This document shows positions 17,691-26,359 of a stretch of DNA of 64,000 nucleotides, one piece after another; position 1 is the stretch's first letter; each line of letters begins with the position of its first letter. Both the position numbers and the translations under genes were made by a program. This DNA comes from Paenarthrobacter aurescens (GTDB lineage Bacteria > Actinomycetota > Actinomycetes > Actinomycetales > Micrococcaceae): assembly GCF_025421775.1 (NCBI RefSeq), contig NZ_JAOEFX010000013.1, positions 1 to 64,000 of the forward strand, written 5' to 3'. The notes below the pieces were generated by a model that saw nothing but the letters and a program-made list of their open reading frames with translations, was not told the DNA's origin and ran no database searches.

Positions 17691-18671
17691 ATGGCTGGGT
17701 TCTACGGCGCAGACATCGCGCAGCTTCGCAGTCTGGCCGGCGTGATGGGCAAGGCTGCCGATGCCATCAATCTGGAGAGCTCGCAACTGTCCAACGCCAT
17801 TAATTCGACGACGGCGTGGCAGGGCAGGGATGCCACTGTGTTCAAGGGCGATTGGAATTCACAGCACCGGCAGAGCCTGGTCAAGGCGGCCAACATGCTG
17901 CGCGAAAACGCGAGCCAGTTGAAGAAGCACGCCAACCAGCAGGAATTCGCCAGCCACAACGACGGCTCGGGGACTTCCGTGGGCGTCCTGAAGGATGTTT
18001 ACGACACCGGAATGGGCGTCAAAGAACTCGGCGCGCAGCTCTGGACTGCCTATAAATACGGCAAGCTCGGCCACGCGGAATGGGTCAAGACACGCGAGGT
18101 ACTCACGAACTGGCGTGCCGGCGGAACGGTGGTGCGCGATGCGTTGACCGCGCTGCGAAACGGCGAGAAGGTCACCGATGTCATCACCGACCTCAAAGCC
18201 AACATCCCTTACAGCCAGGCATTCCAGGATGCCAGCAAGTTCTCCAAGGGCCTCCGCATCGCCGGAGCGGTGGCAGCTCCGCTGAACATCGTGGGCGGCA
18301 TCAGCGACATGATCAACCCGGAGCATGAGGGCTGGCGCGGTACCGGCGACCGCGTTGCAGGCGGACTGTCTGTGGTTGGTGGCGTTGGCAGCATCATGCT
18401 GATGACCGCAGGTGGCGCGGCCCTTCTGGGGCCGATTGGCGCCCCGATCGTCATTGGCGCGGGCCTTGTTGCCGGCGCGTGGGCCCTGGGCAACCTCGTG
18501 GCCGACAACTGGGATTCCATCAGCAACTTCGCGCGGAACCCAGGCAGTTACATTGCGGACGGCGCCAAGGAAGTGGCGGGCTTCGCCAAGGATGTAGGCA
18601 GTAAGGTGGCAGACGGGGTCAGTGACGCCGCCAAGTCAGTCGGAAACTTTGTCGGAGGGATATTCGGATGA
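17691..18671 (+). CDS. WXG100-like N-terminus with hydrophobic C-terminus, putative type VII-associated protein
   Basis: A 326-residue protein. The first 100 residues are predicted helical with WQG at 43-45 (TTAWQGRDATV), the hairpin turn of WXG100/ESAT-6-type proteins. The middle is amphipathic; residues about 220-275 are Gly/Ala-rich and hydrophobic, and the last 50 contain repeated short amphipathic helices (AKEVAGFAKDVG, ASKVADG-like). Size and layout resemble long WXG/LXG effectors rather than the 100-residue secreted dimer proteins. GGGGG precedes the ATG. The stop overlaps the next gene by 4 bp. No FtsK/EccC-type ATPase is present in the window. Function is inferred. Confidence 0.65.
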   Translation: MAGFYGADIAQLRSLAGVMGKAADAINLESSQLSNAINSTTAWQGRDATVFKGDWNSQHRQSLVKAANMLRENASQLKKHANQQEFASHNDGSGTSVGVLKDVYDTGMGVKELGAQLWTAYKYGKLGHAEWVKTREVLTNWRAGGTVVRDALTALRNGEKVTDVITDLKANIPYSQAFQDASKFSKGLRIAGAVAAPLNIVGGISDMINPEHEGWRGTGDRVAGGLSVVGGVGSIMLMTAGGAALLGPIGAPIVIGAGLVAGAWALGNLVADNWDSISNFARNPGSYIADGAKEVAGFAKDVGSKVADGVSDAAKSVGNFVGGIFG

Positions 18672-19444
18672 CCACCAGCACCATGAAATGGACCCAGCGG
18701 GACATCGAGGCCGCGGCCAAGGTCCTGGCTTCAGCCAGCGCCACTGGAGCAGCCCTGCCCACGTTGACCGACGAAGAAGTTGTGGCCCTGGACGGTGTCC
18801 AGCACGAGCAGCTGGTGGCCCTGCCTTGGTTCACCGCCCAGGATGCCAGCAAGGAACTGATGTGCGCCATCGCCTTGCGCGGACTGCTGGCCAAAGAACT
18901 CGTGTACCCGGTTGTCTTCGAAGGCGAAACCGAACCCTCCCGCCTGCACGCCACCGAAGAAATCACTGGAGCGCTCACTTTGCGCCGCAGTGGCAGCAGC
19001 GTTGTCTCGGTGGAGCGCACCGTCTCCACGGGCAAGCGCTGGCTCTACGGCTACCTTCACGATGAAGGTGTTCTTTTGGAGGAAGTGGACGAGGGCGGCC
19101 TGCACGGATTCACCGTGGTCACCCGCGATCAGCTGGTCCCGCGCCTGGCCGCTTTCGTCGATCCTGAAAAGGCTGCTGCCAAGGACACCGATCCTGCCCT
19201 CTACACGGAGGCCCAGTTCGAGGAACACGCCTCCACTGCGCTGGCCGATACCCAGGCCGCGAGCAATGTGGTGGCGTTCAACTCCGACACTAATGATTTC
19301 CCCACGGTCACCGTGTACACCGGCCCGTCCGGTGTCCACGTCCTGACCCCACAGGTGGCGGGCGAATCGGTTTCGTTCGAGCTGCAGGAGACTTCCGCGG
19401 CATCCCTGGCGCGCGTTCTGGGCGGACTGGCCGGCCTGGCCTGA
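18668..19444 (+). CDS. Uncharacterised partner of the WXG-type protein, possibly EspG-like
   Basis: A 258-residue soluble protein without signal peptide, membrane segments or a motif I can name with certainty. It starts with an ATGA overlap on the WXG-type gene, so the two products are probably made in equal amounts. Alternating helical and beta-rich stretches (SVERTVSTGKRWLYGY, GFTVVTRDQLVPRLAAF) and its length are compatible with the EspG family of ESX chaperones, but this is a guess from context and general pattern. Confidence 0.5.
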   Translation: MTTSTMKWTQRDIEAAAKVLASASATGAALPTLTDEEVVALDGVQHEQLVALPWFTAQDASKELMCAIALRGLLAKELVYPVVFEGETEPSRLHATEEITGALTLRRSGSSVVSVERTVSTGKRWLYGYLHDEGVLLEEVDEGGLHGFTVVTRDQLVPRLAAFVDPEKAAAKDTDPALYTEAQFEEHASTALADTQAASNVVAFNSDTNDFPTVTVYTGPSGVHVLTPQVAGESVSFELQETSAASLARVLGGLAGLA

Positions 19445-19490
19445 CGTTCCGCACCCAAGCCGCCTACCGCCGTCGAGCTGAAAGCCACTC

Positions 19491-20126
19491 ATGAGCACTC
19501 CTAAATCCACAACCTCCACCGGTTTGGTCGACCCAGTCACCGGACGCGCTGTTCGCCGCCACACCGACACCGGCGCGTACTTCGTCAAGGCGTCGGGAAG
19601 CGCCCACTTCTGGGGTCGCGTCCTGGACGCGGTGGTGTTCCTGGTGGGCTACGTCATCCTGGCTGCGATCGCCGCAGTGGTGCGTGAGTCGATGATGACC
19701 AACGGATCCCTGCTGGGATACAAAGACGGTTTCTGGCTGACTCTCTACATTGTCCTGTGGTTCGTTGGACTGTTCGCCTACGGGATGATCTGGGGGACGG
19801 CGGGCAGCGTGGGTGACGCGGCTGCGGGCATGCGCTCCGTACGGATCAAGAACGGCACGACGGCGGGAGCCTGGTTGGGCGGCTGGCGTGCCATCTGCTG
19901 GTCCTTCTTCCCGTTCTTCGTGGTCATGGTCATTGCCTCAGCCCTCAGCGGCGGGGGCGGCGATACCTGGGACCCCAAGTTTGCCGCTGTTGATCGTCGA
20001 TCCGGCGTGGCCCGGGGCCAGCAGCCCGTTCCGGACCCCAAGGCTGTTGCTGCTGAACAGGCCGCCGCGTCCGAGCAGGCGAGCCTGCCCAACCTCTACG
20101 GCCGCCGCCCGGATGCACGGCCGTAA
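19491..20126 (+). CDS. RDD-family membrane protein
   Basis: A 211-residue protein with three to four hydrophobic segments (about residues 40-65, 82-105, 135-160). The RDD-type pattern is visible as FWGRVLDAVVFLVG and GDAAAGMRSVRIKNG. The C-terminal 60 residues are a cytosolic Ala/Glu/Gln-rich tail. It is the third gene of the WXG cassette; RDD proteins often accompany actinobacterial type VII loci, but their role is unknown. Confidence 0.75.
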   Translation: MSTPKSTTSTGLVDPVTGRAVRRHTDTGAYFVKASGSAHFWGRVLDAVVFLVGYVILAAIAAVVRESMMTNGSLLGYKDGFWLTLYIVLWFVGLFAYGMIWGTAGSVGDAAAGMRSVRIKNGTTAGAWLGGWRAICWSFFPFFVVMVIASALSGGGGDTWDPKFAAVDRRSGVARGQQPVPDPKAVAAEQAAASEQASLPNLYGRRPDARP

Positions 20127-20748
20127 CTGGCTTGTTCGCCGCGTTGAGCGCAAGCTTGGGCCCGAGTTGGGGAAGCTCCGCCATGTAGCGTCTTCACGGC
20201 GTATCTTCTGGAAGGTCCTGATCCCCTGCTTGGCGGTGGGATTCATCTTTGGAACCATCGCCGAGTTCGTCAGCCCCATCCGCTCCACGCGGGAAGCCGG
20301 GCACTTCAACGATCCAGTCCTGTTCATCACCGCCAGTACCGTCACCGGCCTGGTGCTATGGTCAATGACCTTTCTGGGAAGCTTCCGGAAACTGCTGGTT
20401 TTCGATCTCGGGATCGTGGCCAAGTACTCGCAGAAACAGACCCTCTTGGTGATTCCATGGAGGGACATCGCGCCTGCGACCATCAAAGCCGTGACCACAG
20501 CCGACGGAACTGATCCGGACCGCCGCCTGGTTGCACGCCAGAAGGTTTCGCTGGGCGACGGCGGCCGGAATGCCGTGGTTTTCCAGGCCCGCGGCACCTT
20601 CTGGGTCTTCGCCTCGAACCAGGATCCCGCCCCATTGGTCCTCGCCATCCACGGGGCCATGAATGATGCAGGAATACCCGGCGCCGCACGGGCAGCGGCA
20701 GGTGCGCTGCCCGCCGTCGTACTTACCGGGCGAATGGCGCTCGACTGA
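20113..20748 (+). CDS. Two-helix membrane protein with possible PH-like domain
   Basis: A 211-residue protein starting at the ATG at 20113 (MHGRNWLVRRVERK), overlapping the RDD gene by 14 bp; the open frame extends upstream but only antiphase inside that gene. Two membrane helices (about residues 32-52 and 72-92) are followed by a beta-rich region (FDLGIVAKYSQKQTLLVIPWRDI) that looks PH-like. Last gene of the cassette. Family not recognised with confidence. Confidence 0.6.
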   Translation: MHGRNWLVRRVERKLGPELGKLRHVASSRRIFWKVLIPCLAVGFIFGTIAEFVSPIRSTREAGHFNDPVLFITASTVTGLVLWSMTFLGSFRKLLVFDLGIVAKYSQKQTLLVIPWRDIAPATIKAVTTADGTDPDRRLVARQKVSLGDGGRNAVVFQARGTFWVFASNQDPAPLVLAIHGAMNDAGIPGAARAAAGALPAVVLTGRMALD

Positions 20749-20819
20749 CCAGCTTGACTGAACAATGGGCAAAATGTGCCCTTGCAGACCGTCTACCAGC
20801 CGGTAGCATGTGATCCACT

Positions 20820-21419
20820 ATGTTCACTCTCACCATCAACCAACGCGACAGCCGCCGCGACGGCGACCTTGTGCCGCAGCTGCTCAAGGACCTGCGGCAC
20901 ATTCCTGCGCGGCTCGACTTTGACCGCTCGGTTGAGGATGAAGTGCAGGGAATCGTCGAATCGGGCCACCAGGCCGTGGAGACTGCGTTAATCGCCCTGC
21001 GGTCCAGCCAGTGGTACGTAGGAATCGGCGTAGGACCCATCAATGAGCCGCTGCCCAACCTGGTGAAGGACGCGTCGGGCCACGGCCTGGTGTACGCGCG
21101 CCGGGCCGTCGACAGGCTGCGCAACGGCAAAGAGCGCATCCCCGTGGCCGTGGATGGGCCACTAACCGCGCTGGCTTCAGAAGCCGAGGCTGTGCTGCGG
21201 CTCCTTGGACACATCGTGCAACACCGCAGCGCCGCGGAATGGCGGGTATTGGACCTGCTCACGCCCGGCGTCCGCGGCCAGCAAAAGGCCGTGGCCCAGG
21301 AGCTGGGCATCACCACCCAGGCGGTCAGCAAGACCCTGGCCCGTGCCCAGTGGTCCGAGGAACACGCCGCCCGGCCGGCCGCAGCCCGGCTTCTGCAGCT
21401 GATCCTGGAAGTGCGCTGA
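20820..21419 (+). CDS. SatD-like protein with C-terminal helix-turn-helix
   Basis: A 199-residue cytosolic protein. The N-terminus has TINQRDSRRDGDLV, which resembles the D-x-x-x-SR start of SatD-family proteins; the C-terminus has a helix-turn-helix, QKAVAQELGITTQAVSKTLA. A DNA-binding regulatory role is likely, target unknown. The ATG at 20820 has only a weak ribosome site. Confidence 0.55.
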   Translation: MFTLTINQRDSRRDGDLVPQLLKDLRHIPARLDFDRSVEDEVQGIVESGHQAVETALIALRSSQWYVGIGVGPINEPLPNLVKDASGHGLVYARRAVDRLRNGKERIPVAVDGPLTALASEAEAVLRLLGHIVQHRSAAEWRVLDLLTPGVRGQQKAVAQELGITTQAVSKTLARAQWSEEHAARPAAARLLQLILEVR

Positions 21420-21516
21420 GGGGTTCAGCACCGGCAGGGCCATGGCCGCGTTAGCATGGGTCCCACCACGTCTGACCGCGTCCAGCCGCGTCTACCGTGC
21501 CTGACCAGGAGGACCT

Positions 21517-22005
21517 ATGCCGTACACCGTTGACTTCGAGAATGTCTCTACAGTCGGTTTGGAATCGTCGCCTGTGGCCGAGGCTGCCGCAGGATTGCGC
21601 GCCAACGAAGCCCGGTACTTCCGCAACAAGTACAAGCACGTTTTCACCGTGAGCCCCGCACAAGAGGTTCCGGCAGTGGTGGAGCGGGTGAGCCGCATCC
21701 TCCGGGAAGAACGCGACATTGTCATTGAATCCCGTCCCCTGGAAGCCACTGCCTTCCAGGTTGAGGACCTGCACATGGCTTACGTGTTCTACGAATCAGG
21801 GCTGTCCATCAACGTGATGTACAGCCTCGAGGACGGGAAAAGGGCCGTGGGATTCAAGCTGGCCGATGGGATGGACATCCCCGCCGAGTTGGAAGCAAAG
21901 TTCAAGTTCGCCCGGCAGAAATCGAAACTTGCGGGCGTTATCCGTGGTTCCTATTTCGTGATCAAGGGCGAGTACCCGCCGGCTCCCACCCAACCGCAGG
22001 GTTAA
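21517..22005 (+). CDS. Conserved hypothetical protein
   Basis: A 162-residue soluble, charged protein preceded by a strong CAGGAGGACCT ribosome site. It has mixed alpha/beta character, with no signal peptide or membrane segment; I do not recognise the family. It stands alone and is followed immediately by a bidirectional-looking hairpin. Confidence 0.7.
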   Translation: MPYTVDFENVSTVGLESSPVAEAAAGLRANEARYFRNKYKHVFTVSPAQEVPAVVERVSRILREERDIVIESRPLEATAFQVEDLHMAYVFYESGLSINVMYSLEDGKRAVGFKLADGMDIPAELEAKFKFARQKSKLAGVIRGSYFVIKGEYPPAPTQPQG

Positions 22006-22074
22006 CCCAACCGAGTCGCAGTTAACGCCATTTCTTTAGGGCTCAAAACGGCATCTTCTGCGACTCAGTTGGGT
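22005..22074. terminator. Long hairpin between convergent genes
   Basis: Inverted repeat of ACCCAACCGAGTCGCAG (22005-22021) with CTGCGACTCAGTTGGGT (22058-22074), one mismatch in 17 pairs, extended by weaker pairing of 22022-22029 with 22050-22057. It lies between the plus gene ending at 22005 and the minus gene ending at 22087, so it can serve both. No T run on either side. Confidence 0.7.
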
Positions 22075-22086
22075 CAGCGGGGCACC

Positions 22087-22683
22087 TTACTGGTTACTGA
22101 TGTTGTCCTTGGCTGTGCCGGCGCGGTCCTGGACATCAGCTGCGGCTGCCTGGCCCTCGTCCTTGACGTTGGCGGCGGCTTCCGTGGCGCTGTCCTTAAC
22201 GTTCTGCATGGCGTCCTGGGCAGGCTCGCGCAGGTGCTCGGCGACTTCCTGGGCCGCGTGGCTCAGCTCATCAGTCAGCGGCTGGGCTGCTTCCTTGACA
22301 GCCTGGGCAGCTTCGCGCTCCTTCTCCGACGCCGGGAACAGCGAGGACACCAGCAAGCCGGCGCCGAACGCGATCAGGCCGGCGGCGATCGGGCTGCCCT
22401 GGGCCTTCCGGGTGATTGCCTGCGGCGCGTCACCCAGGTCAGAGACGGCGCCGGATACGTTGCTGGCTACGTCGGAGACAGCGCCCCCGGCCCGGTGCGC
22501 AGCGTTGCCTGCAGCATCACTGACGTCGTCGCGGGCGCCGAACACAGCGGTCTTGATCTTGTCCACCCTGCGATTGACGATGTGCGACGGGGTCACTTTG
22601 TCAGCCACGGCATCAACGTTGGTACTGAGCCGCCGGCGAGTTTCTTCGATATCGGCGCGCAGGGCGTCGGGGTTCTGCGTCAT
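22087..22683 (-). CDS. DUF3618 Ala-rich envelope/stress protein
   Basis: A 198-residue Ala-rich, mostly helical protein. The N-terminus ADIEETRRRLSTNVDAVADKV is the DUF3618 signature. One hydrophobic segment near residues 105-120 probably anchors it to the membrane, followed by LEA-like repeats (AQEVAEHLREPAQDAM, NVKDSATEAAANVKDEG). It is the last of three genes with ATGA overlaps. The family is associated with membrane or stress functions, mechanism unknown. Confidence 0.8.
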   Translation of the reverse strand: MTQNPDALRADIEETRRRLSTNVDAVADKVTPSHIVNRRVDKIKTAVFGARDDVSDAAGNAAHRAGGAVSDVASNVSGAVSDLGDAPQAITRKAQGSPIAAGLIAFGAGLLVSSLFPASEKEREAAQAVKEAAQPLTDELSHAAQEVAEHLREPAQDAMQNVKDSATEAAANVKDEGQAAAADVQDRAGTAKDNISNQ

Positions 22684-23111
22684 CGTGTCTCCTCAGTGTT
22701 CGGTTTCAAAGCGGGTGGTATTTTTTTGACCGTCTCAGCGGTCTGGGGCATGCCCTTGATGGCGTTAAGTTCCTTGCGGCCCTTGGCAGCCAAAACTGCT
22801 GCAACGATGCCCCAGATGACCGCGACAATTAGGGCTGACCATCCCAGGCCAACAAGCTGACCCAACGCCCACCAAAGGGCGATGGACAGGAACAGCACGG
22901 TGATGTGGCCGGCGTATGCAGCTCCGCCCAGCATCCCCGCACCCTTGCCGGCCTTGGTGGCGGACTCCTTCAGTTCCGCCTTGGCCAGCTCCACTTCCTG
23001 GCGCATCAACGTGGAAACGTCGCGCGTCAGGTCGCCCAGGAGCTCACCAAGGGGAAGAGTCTCCGCCTTTACGTGGGCTTCCGTGGGAGGCAGGTCGGCG
23101 GGACTGCTCAT
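22680..23111 (-). CDS. DUF1469/phage-holin-like membrane protein
   Basis: A 143-residue protein with an N-terminal amphipathic helix (SLMRQEVELAKAELKE, the family mark) and two membrane helices (about residues 62-85 and 90-110). Members of this actinobacterial family are not phage holins in function. ATGA overlaps join it to the genes on both sides, so the three are translated together. Confidence 0.82.
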   Translation of the reverse strand: MSSPADLPPTEAHVKAETLPLGELLGDLTRDVSTLMRQEVELAKAELKESATKAGKGAGMLGGAAYAGHITVLFLSIALWWALGQLVGLGWSALIVAVIWGIVAAVLAAKGRKELNAIKGMPQTAETVKKIPPALKPNTEETR

Positions 23112-24043
23112 CGGGGTCCTCCGTACTGTGGGTCATCGGGATCCAGCTGTCCGGCGAGAGGATCGCCCTGGGCCTTTACTCCGCCGGCGTCCGCCTCCGG
23201 GTAAGGGAGCGTGGATCCGTCGAAGCCGCCAGTCGTGCCGGCGTCGTATCCGGTAGTGGTGGCTGAACCGTATCCGGCGGTGGTAGCCGTCGGCCCGGGC
23301 AGGTCCACTGCCGGAGGAGTCACCGCGCCGCCCTGCGACGGGTAATAAACGGCGCGAGGCGTCTCAGTGGTGGTTGCTGGAGTGCCGCTCGCGGACGCCG
23401 AATCGGAGGCGTTGCCGGCCATTCCCCGGCCGAGACGTCCTGCGAGGACACCGGCACCGGCAGCCAGCAGCAGGAAAGTCCCGGGCTTGCGGCGCGCGAA
23501 GCCCTTGACTTCATCCAGCAGCGAGCCGGGATCCCGGCCTTCCAACCACTGGGCAACGGAGGAGGAACGCTGGGCCGCCTGCTGGACCAGGTCCGTAGCC
23601 ACGCCACCGTTTTCACTTGAGTTGGCCATGGTGGAGAGTTCGTCGGAAATGGACCGCAGTCCTTCGGCAACACGCTGCTGCTGTGCTTGGGCCTGATCGG
23701 TCAGCTCACCCTTGGTCTGCGTGAGCAGTTGGCGGGCATTCACCTTGACCTCGTGGGCCACATGCCCGGCTTCGGTCTTGGCGGTGTCTACGACCCCTCC
23801 AGCGGCGTCACCTACGGCACTGGCCACGCCTGCGGCCTCCTCCTTGGCCGTATCCACCTTGCCGGAACCGGCGGAACCGGTTCCCGAACCTGTGGGGGTT
23901 CCGCTGATGCCAGTGGTTCCTGCAGTCTGGGCCCCGACATCGGCCGAGTCCAAGTAATTTCCCGTGAACGGTTCGGTGCCTGCATGGGCACCGGTGGTTG
24001 GCGCCGCGAAGCTTCCGTCCTGCGGCGATTTGCTCTCAGTCAT
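23108..24043 (-). CDS. Ala/Gly-rich helical protein of the DUF3618 operon
   Basis: A 311-residue protein of low complexity. It begins MTESKSPQDG and carries helical segments (QLLTQTKGELTDQAQAQQQRVA) and one short hydrophobic stretch, GTFLLLAAGAGVLAGRLG (about 200), then a Gly/Thr/Pro/Tyr-rich tail. I took the ATG at 24043, with a GAAAGAGAG site; the open frame continues upstream but crosses the divergent promoter region. Family not recognised; first gene of the operon with 22680 and 22087. Confidence 0.72.
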   Translation of the reverse strand: MTESKSPQDGSFAAPTTGAHAGTEPFTGNYLDSADVGAQTAGTTGISGTPTGSGTGSAGSGKVDTAKEEAAGVASAVGDAAGGVVDTAKTEAGHVAHEVKVNARQLLTQTKGELTDQAQAQQQRVAEGLRSISDELSTMANSSENGGVATDLVQQAAQRSSSVAQWLEGRDPGSLLDEVKGFARRKPGTFLLLAAGAGVLAGRLGRGMAGNASDSASASGTPATTTETPRAVYYPSQGGAVTPPAVDLPGPTATTAGYGSATTTGYDAGTTGGFDGSTLPYPEADAGGVKAQGDPLAGQLDPDDPQYGGPR

Positions 24044-24087
24044 TATCGCTCTCTTTCCACAGTTGGCAGGCTGCGGACAGCAGCCGG

Positions 24088-24109
24088 GATAGTAAGTATC
24101 GTTACTATC
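24088..24109. promoter_or_regulatory. 22-bp interrupted palindrome, operator candidate
   Basis: GATAGTAA (24088-24095) and its exact complement TTACTATC (24102-24109) flank a 6-base centre. It lies 45 bp upstream of the minus-strand stress operon and within the region upstream of the plus-strand FUSC-like gene, a typical position for a regulator that controls both. The regulator is unknown. Confidence 0.5.
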
Positions 24110-24227
24110 AAAAGGTGTGTACCCGCTTGCGGCGGTTCCAATCACAACCACAGAGGAAATTGATGCTTCGCTCACGTTCAACACTTTCGGCTCGACAGGT
24201 GACGCCATACCTGCGAACGTGGGCTTG

Positions 24228-25310
24228 ATGAGCCAACTGCCAAGCAGGCGGCGGCTGATCCCCGCGCTTCGAAAAACCGTTACACGCCACCGCCTCCTCT
24301 TCGCGGCCAAAACAGCCGTTGCAGCCGGGCTCGCCTGGTACCTCGCACCTTTCATGCCAGGCCCCGCCGCCGCGTATCCGTACTATGCCCCGCTGGGCGC
24401 CTTGGTGAGCATGCATCCCACCGTGGCGGACTCCGCCAAGCATGGCCTCCAAAGCCTGGCAGGGTTGGTGCTGGGTATCGGCATGGCCTTCGCCATCACA
24501 ACGGTCGCCGCGCCCACCGCCTTTGCTGTTGCCCTGGTGGTGGGACTCGGCGTTCTCATTGGCGGTCTTCCACGGCTGGGAACTGCGTCCGAATGGATTC
24601 CCATGGCGGCATTGTTCGTGCTGGTGCTGGGCGACTCCAACGCCGAAGGTTTCTCCTTCGCCTACGTGCTCCAGATGGGGTTGGGGGTTGCTGTTGGCTT
24701 CGCCGTGAACTGGCTCGTGTTTCCACCCCTGCACCTTGACGACATTGACCCCGCCATCGCCGGCCACCAGGGAGCTTTGTCCCGGCAGCTCAAGGACATG
24801 GCGAAGGCAATGCAGGAGTCGTGGCCACCCAACCACGAGGCCTGGGCCACCCGAAGCGACGATCTCTCGCTCACCGCCGCGGCCGTTCGGACTGCCGTGC
24901 ACCAGGCAGAACTGAGCGCCAAAGCGAACCCCAGGTCCCGCCGTCGGGCAACCCGGCTCCCCGGCGACCTCAGCGGCCTGCGGACTCTGGAACGCCTCAC
25001 ATTCCATGTCCAGGACATCACCGATGTCCTTGCCAGCGCCATCTGGGAAGAAGGTGCAGGGACGGTCATCCCCGACTCAGTAGTGGGAAACCTGGCTGAT
25101 TCCTTGGAAGCCGCGGCGGCCGTGATCGACCACTGGCGGGACGCCGAGTCCGGCGAGCTCGCCAGCCGCCTTGCTGCAGCGAAGGACAGCATCTCGGCCC
25201 TCAGTGATGCTGTGGCCGAGGCCGCCGCCCATCAATCACCTGTCAACGCACCGGCATCCGTCGCCATGAGCCTCCGCCGGATCCTTACCGTGGTGTTGAC
25301 GTCCGAATAA
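24228..25310 (+). CDS. FUSC-like (aromatic acid exporter type) membrane protein
   Basis: About 360 residues. The N-terminal half contains a cluster of five to six membrane helices (HRLLFAAKTAVAAGLAWYL onward to about residue 165), the second half is cytosolic and helical. This matches the FUSC/ArAE group thought to export aromatic or weak acids. I chose the ATG at 24228 (MSQLPSRR), close to where family similarity should begin; a GTG at 24117 would add 37 residues. The 3' end overlaps the convergent epimerase-like gene by 26 bp. Confidence 0.72.
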   Translation: MSQLPSRRRLIPALRKTVTRHRLLFAAKTAVAAGLAWYLAPFMPGPAAAYPYYAPLGALVSMHPTVADSAKHGLQSLAGLVLGIGMAFAITTVAAPTAFAVALVVGLGVLIGGLPRLGTASEWIPMAALFVLVLGDSNAEGFSFAYVLQMGLGVAVGFAVNWLVFPPLHLDDIDPAIAGHQGALSRQLKDMAKAMQESWPPNHEAWATRSDDLSLTAAAVRTAVHQAELSAKANPRSRRRATRLPGDLSGLRTLERLTFHVQDITDVLASAIWEEGAGTVIPDSVVGNLADSLEAAAAVIDHWRDAESGELASRLAAAKDSISALSDAVAEAAAHQSPVNAPASVAMSLRRILTVVLTSE

Positions 25311-26349
25311 GGGGTTGGCGCGGTTGGAGCGGCGGCGATGTTTTCCGGCCCTTTCCTGCGCCGATCCCGTCCAGCATTTCCGCCAGTGATTCCAGTGATG
25401 AATGCTGTGGCGACCAGCCCAGGAGGCGATGTGCCCGGGACGTGTCCATGATGGGCGAATTGGCAGCCATGTCCACCCACCCGCCGTCCGTCACCTGCAG
25501 TCGGAGGCGCCAACTGACCTCGACGACGGCGCGAAGCACCGGAAGCGGAAACGGCAGCAACCGCCGGGCGTTGAAAATCCACGCCAAGGCGTTGGGGTCG
25601 ATCACGGGCTCAGCGGCGATGTTAAAGGCACCTTCCGCCTTTCGCTCCAGTGCCCGCCAATAGGCGTCCGCGACATCGGCTGCGTGCACGGCCTGGAACA
25701 CCAATTCATTGGGAAGGGCCAGCAGCGGCAGCCACGGCCTGCGGGGAACCAAACGGGGTAAGAACCGGCCCAGAAAGTATCGTCCAACCTCGCTGCCGGC
25801 CCCCGCACTGAACGTCAGTGCAGGACGAAGACGTGCCACCACGATGTCCGGATTCTCCTTCGCGAAGCTGTCCAGGATCCGCTCCTGGGCGGCCTTATCA
25901 GCACTGTAGTGGGACGTGTGGATCCCAGCTGCAGGCCACCCCTCCTTGGTCCGCTGGTCCTTCGGTGCCGGCGCGTAGGCTCCCACGGAAGACGCGCACA
26001 CAATGTGCCCTACTCCGGCTTTCCGGGCGGCGGCCAGCACATGGGCCGTCCCTGCGACGTTGGTCCTGCGAAGCAGCTCGCGGTTATGGTTGGGCTGGAT
26101 GAGCCAGGCCAGATGCACCACTGCGTCCGCTCCGGCCATGGCCTCCTCCAAAGCTGGTTGGTCCTCGCGGGCGCCGATATCCACGGCGTGCCATTCCACA
26201 CCGTGGTACGGCGCAGCGTCCTGATCCGGTTCGCGACGGACGACGCCTACGAGCTCCAGGTCAGCGCCTTCCCCGGACCGGGCCGCCTGAAGCCGTTTCA
26301 AGACTTCGGTACCCACATGGCCGGTGGCGCCTGTGACGACGATTCGCAT
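25285..26349 (-). CDS. NAD(P)-dependent epimerase/dehydratase-like SDR
   Basis: A 354-residue extended SDR. NAD(P)-binding motif TGATGHVG at residues 7-14; catalytic YxxxK is seen as SHYSADKAA near residue 150. It begins with an AGGGAG-preceded ATG 10 bp after the hldE-type gene, so they form one transcript. It is not a convincing HldD (ADP-heptose 6-epimerase): HldD carries TGGAGFIGSN and YGYSK, which differ here. A sugar-modifying role is inferred from context only. Confidence 0.78.
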   Translation of the reverse strand: MRIVVTGATGHVGTEVLKRLQAARSGEGADLELVGVVRREPDQDAAPYHGVEWHAVDIGAREDQPALEEAMAGADAVVHLAWLIQPNHNRELLRRTNVAGTAHVLAAARKAGVGHIVCASSVGAYAPAPKDQRTKEGWPAAGIHTSHYSADKAAQERILDSFAKENPDIVVARLRPALTFSAGAGSEVGRYFLGRFLPRLVPRRPWLPLLALPNELVFQAVHAADVADAYWRALERKAEGAFNIAAEPVIDPNALAWIFNARRLLPFPLPVLRAVVEVSWRLRLQVTDGGWVDMAANSPIMDTSRAHRLLGWSPQHSSLESLAEMLDGIGAGKGRKTSPPLQPRQPLIRTSTPR

Positions 26350-26359
26350 CGAATTCTCC

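Noticed and set aside
22680..23111. Phage remnant because of the holin-like family name
   Set aside because: No other phage gene is near, and this family is a common chromosomal actinobacterial membrane protein.
25285..26349. HldD (ADP-heptose 6-epimerase) for the heptose locus
   Set aside because: It has TGATGHVG and SHYSADK instead of the HldD motifs, so I call only a generic epimerase/dehydratase-like SDR.
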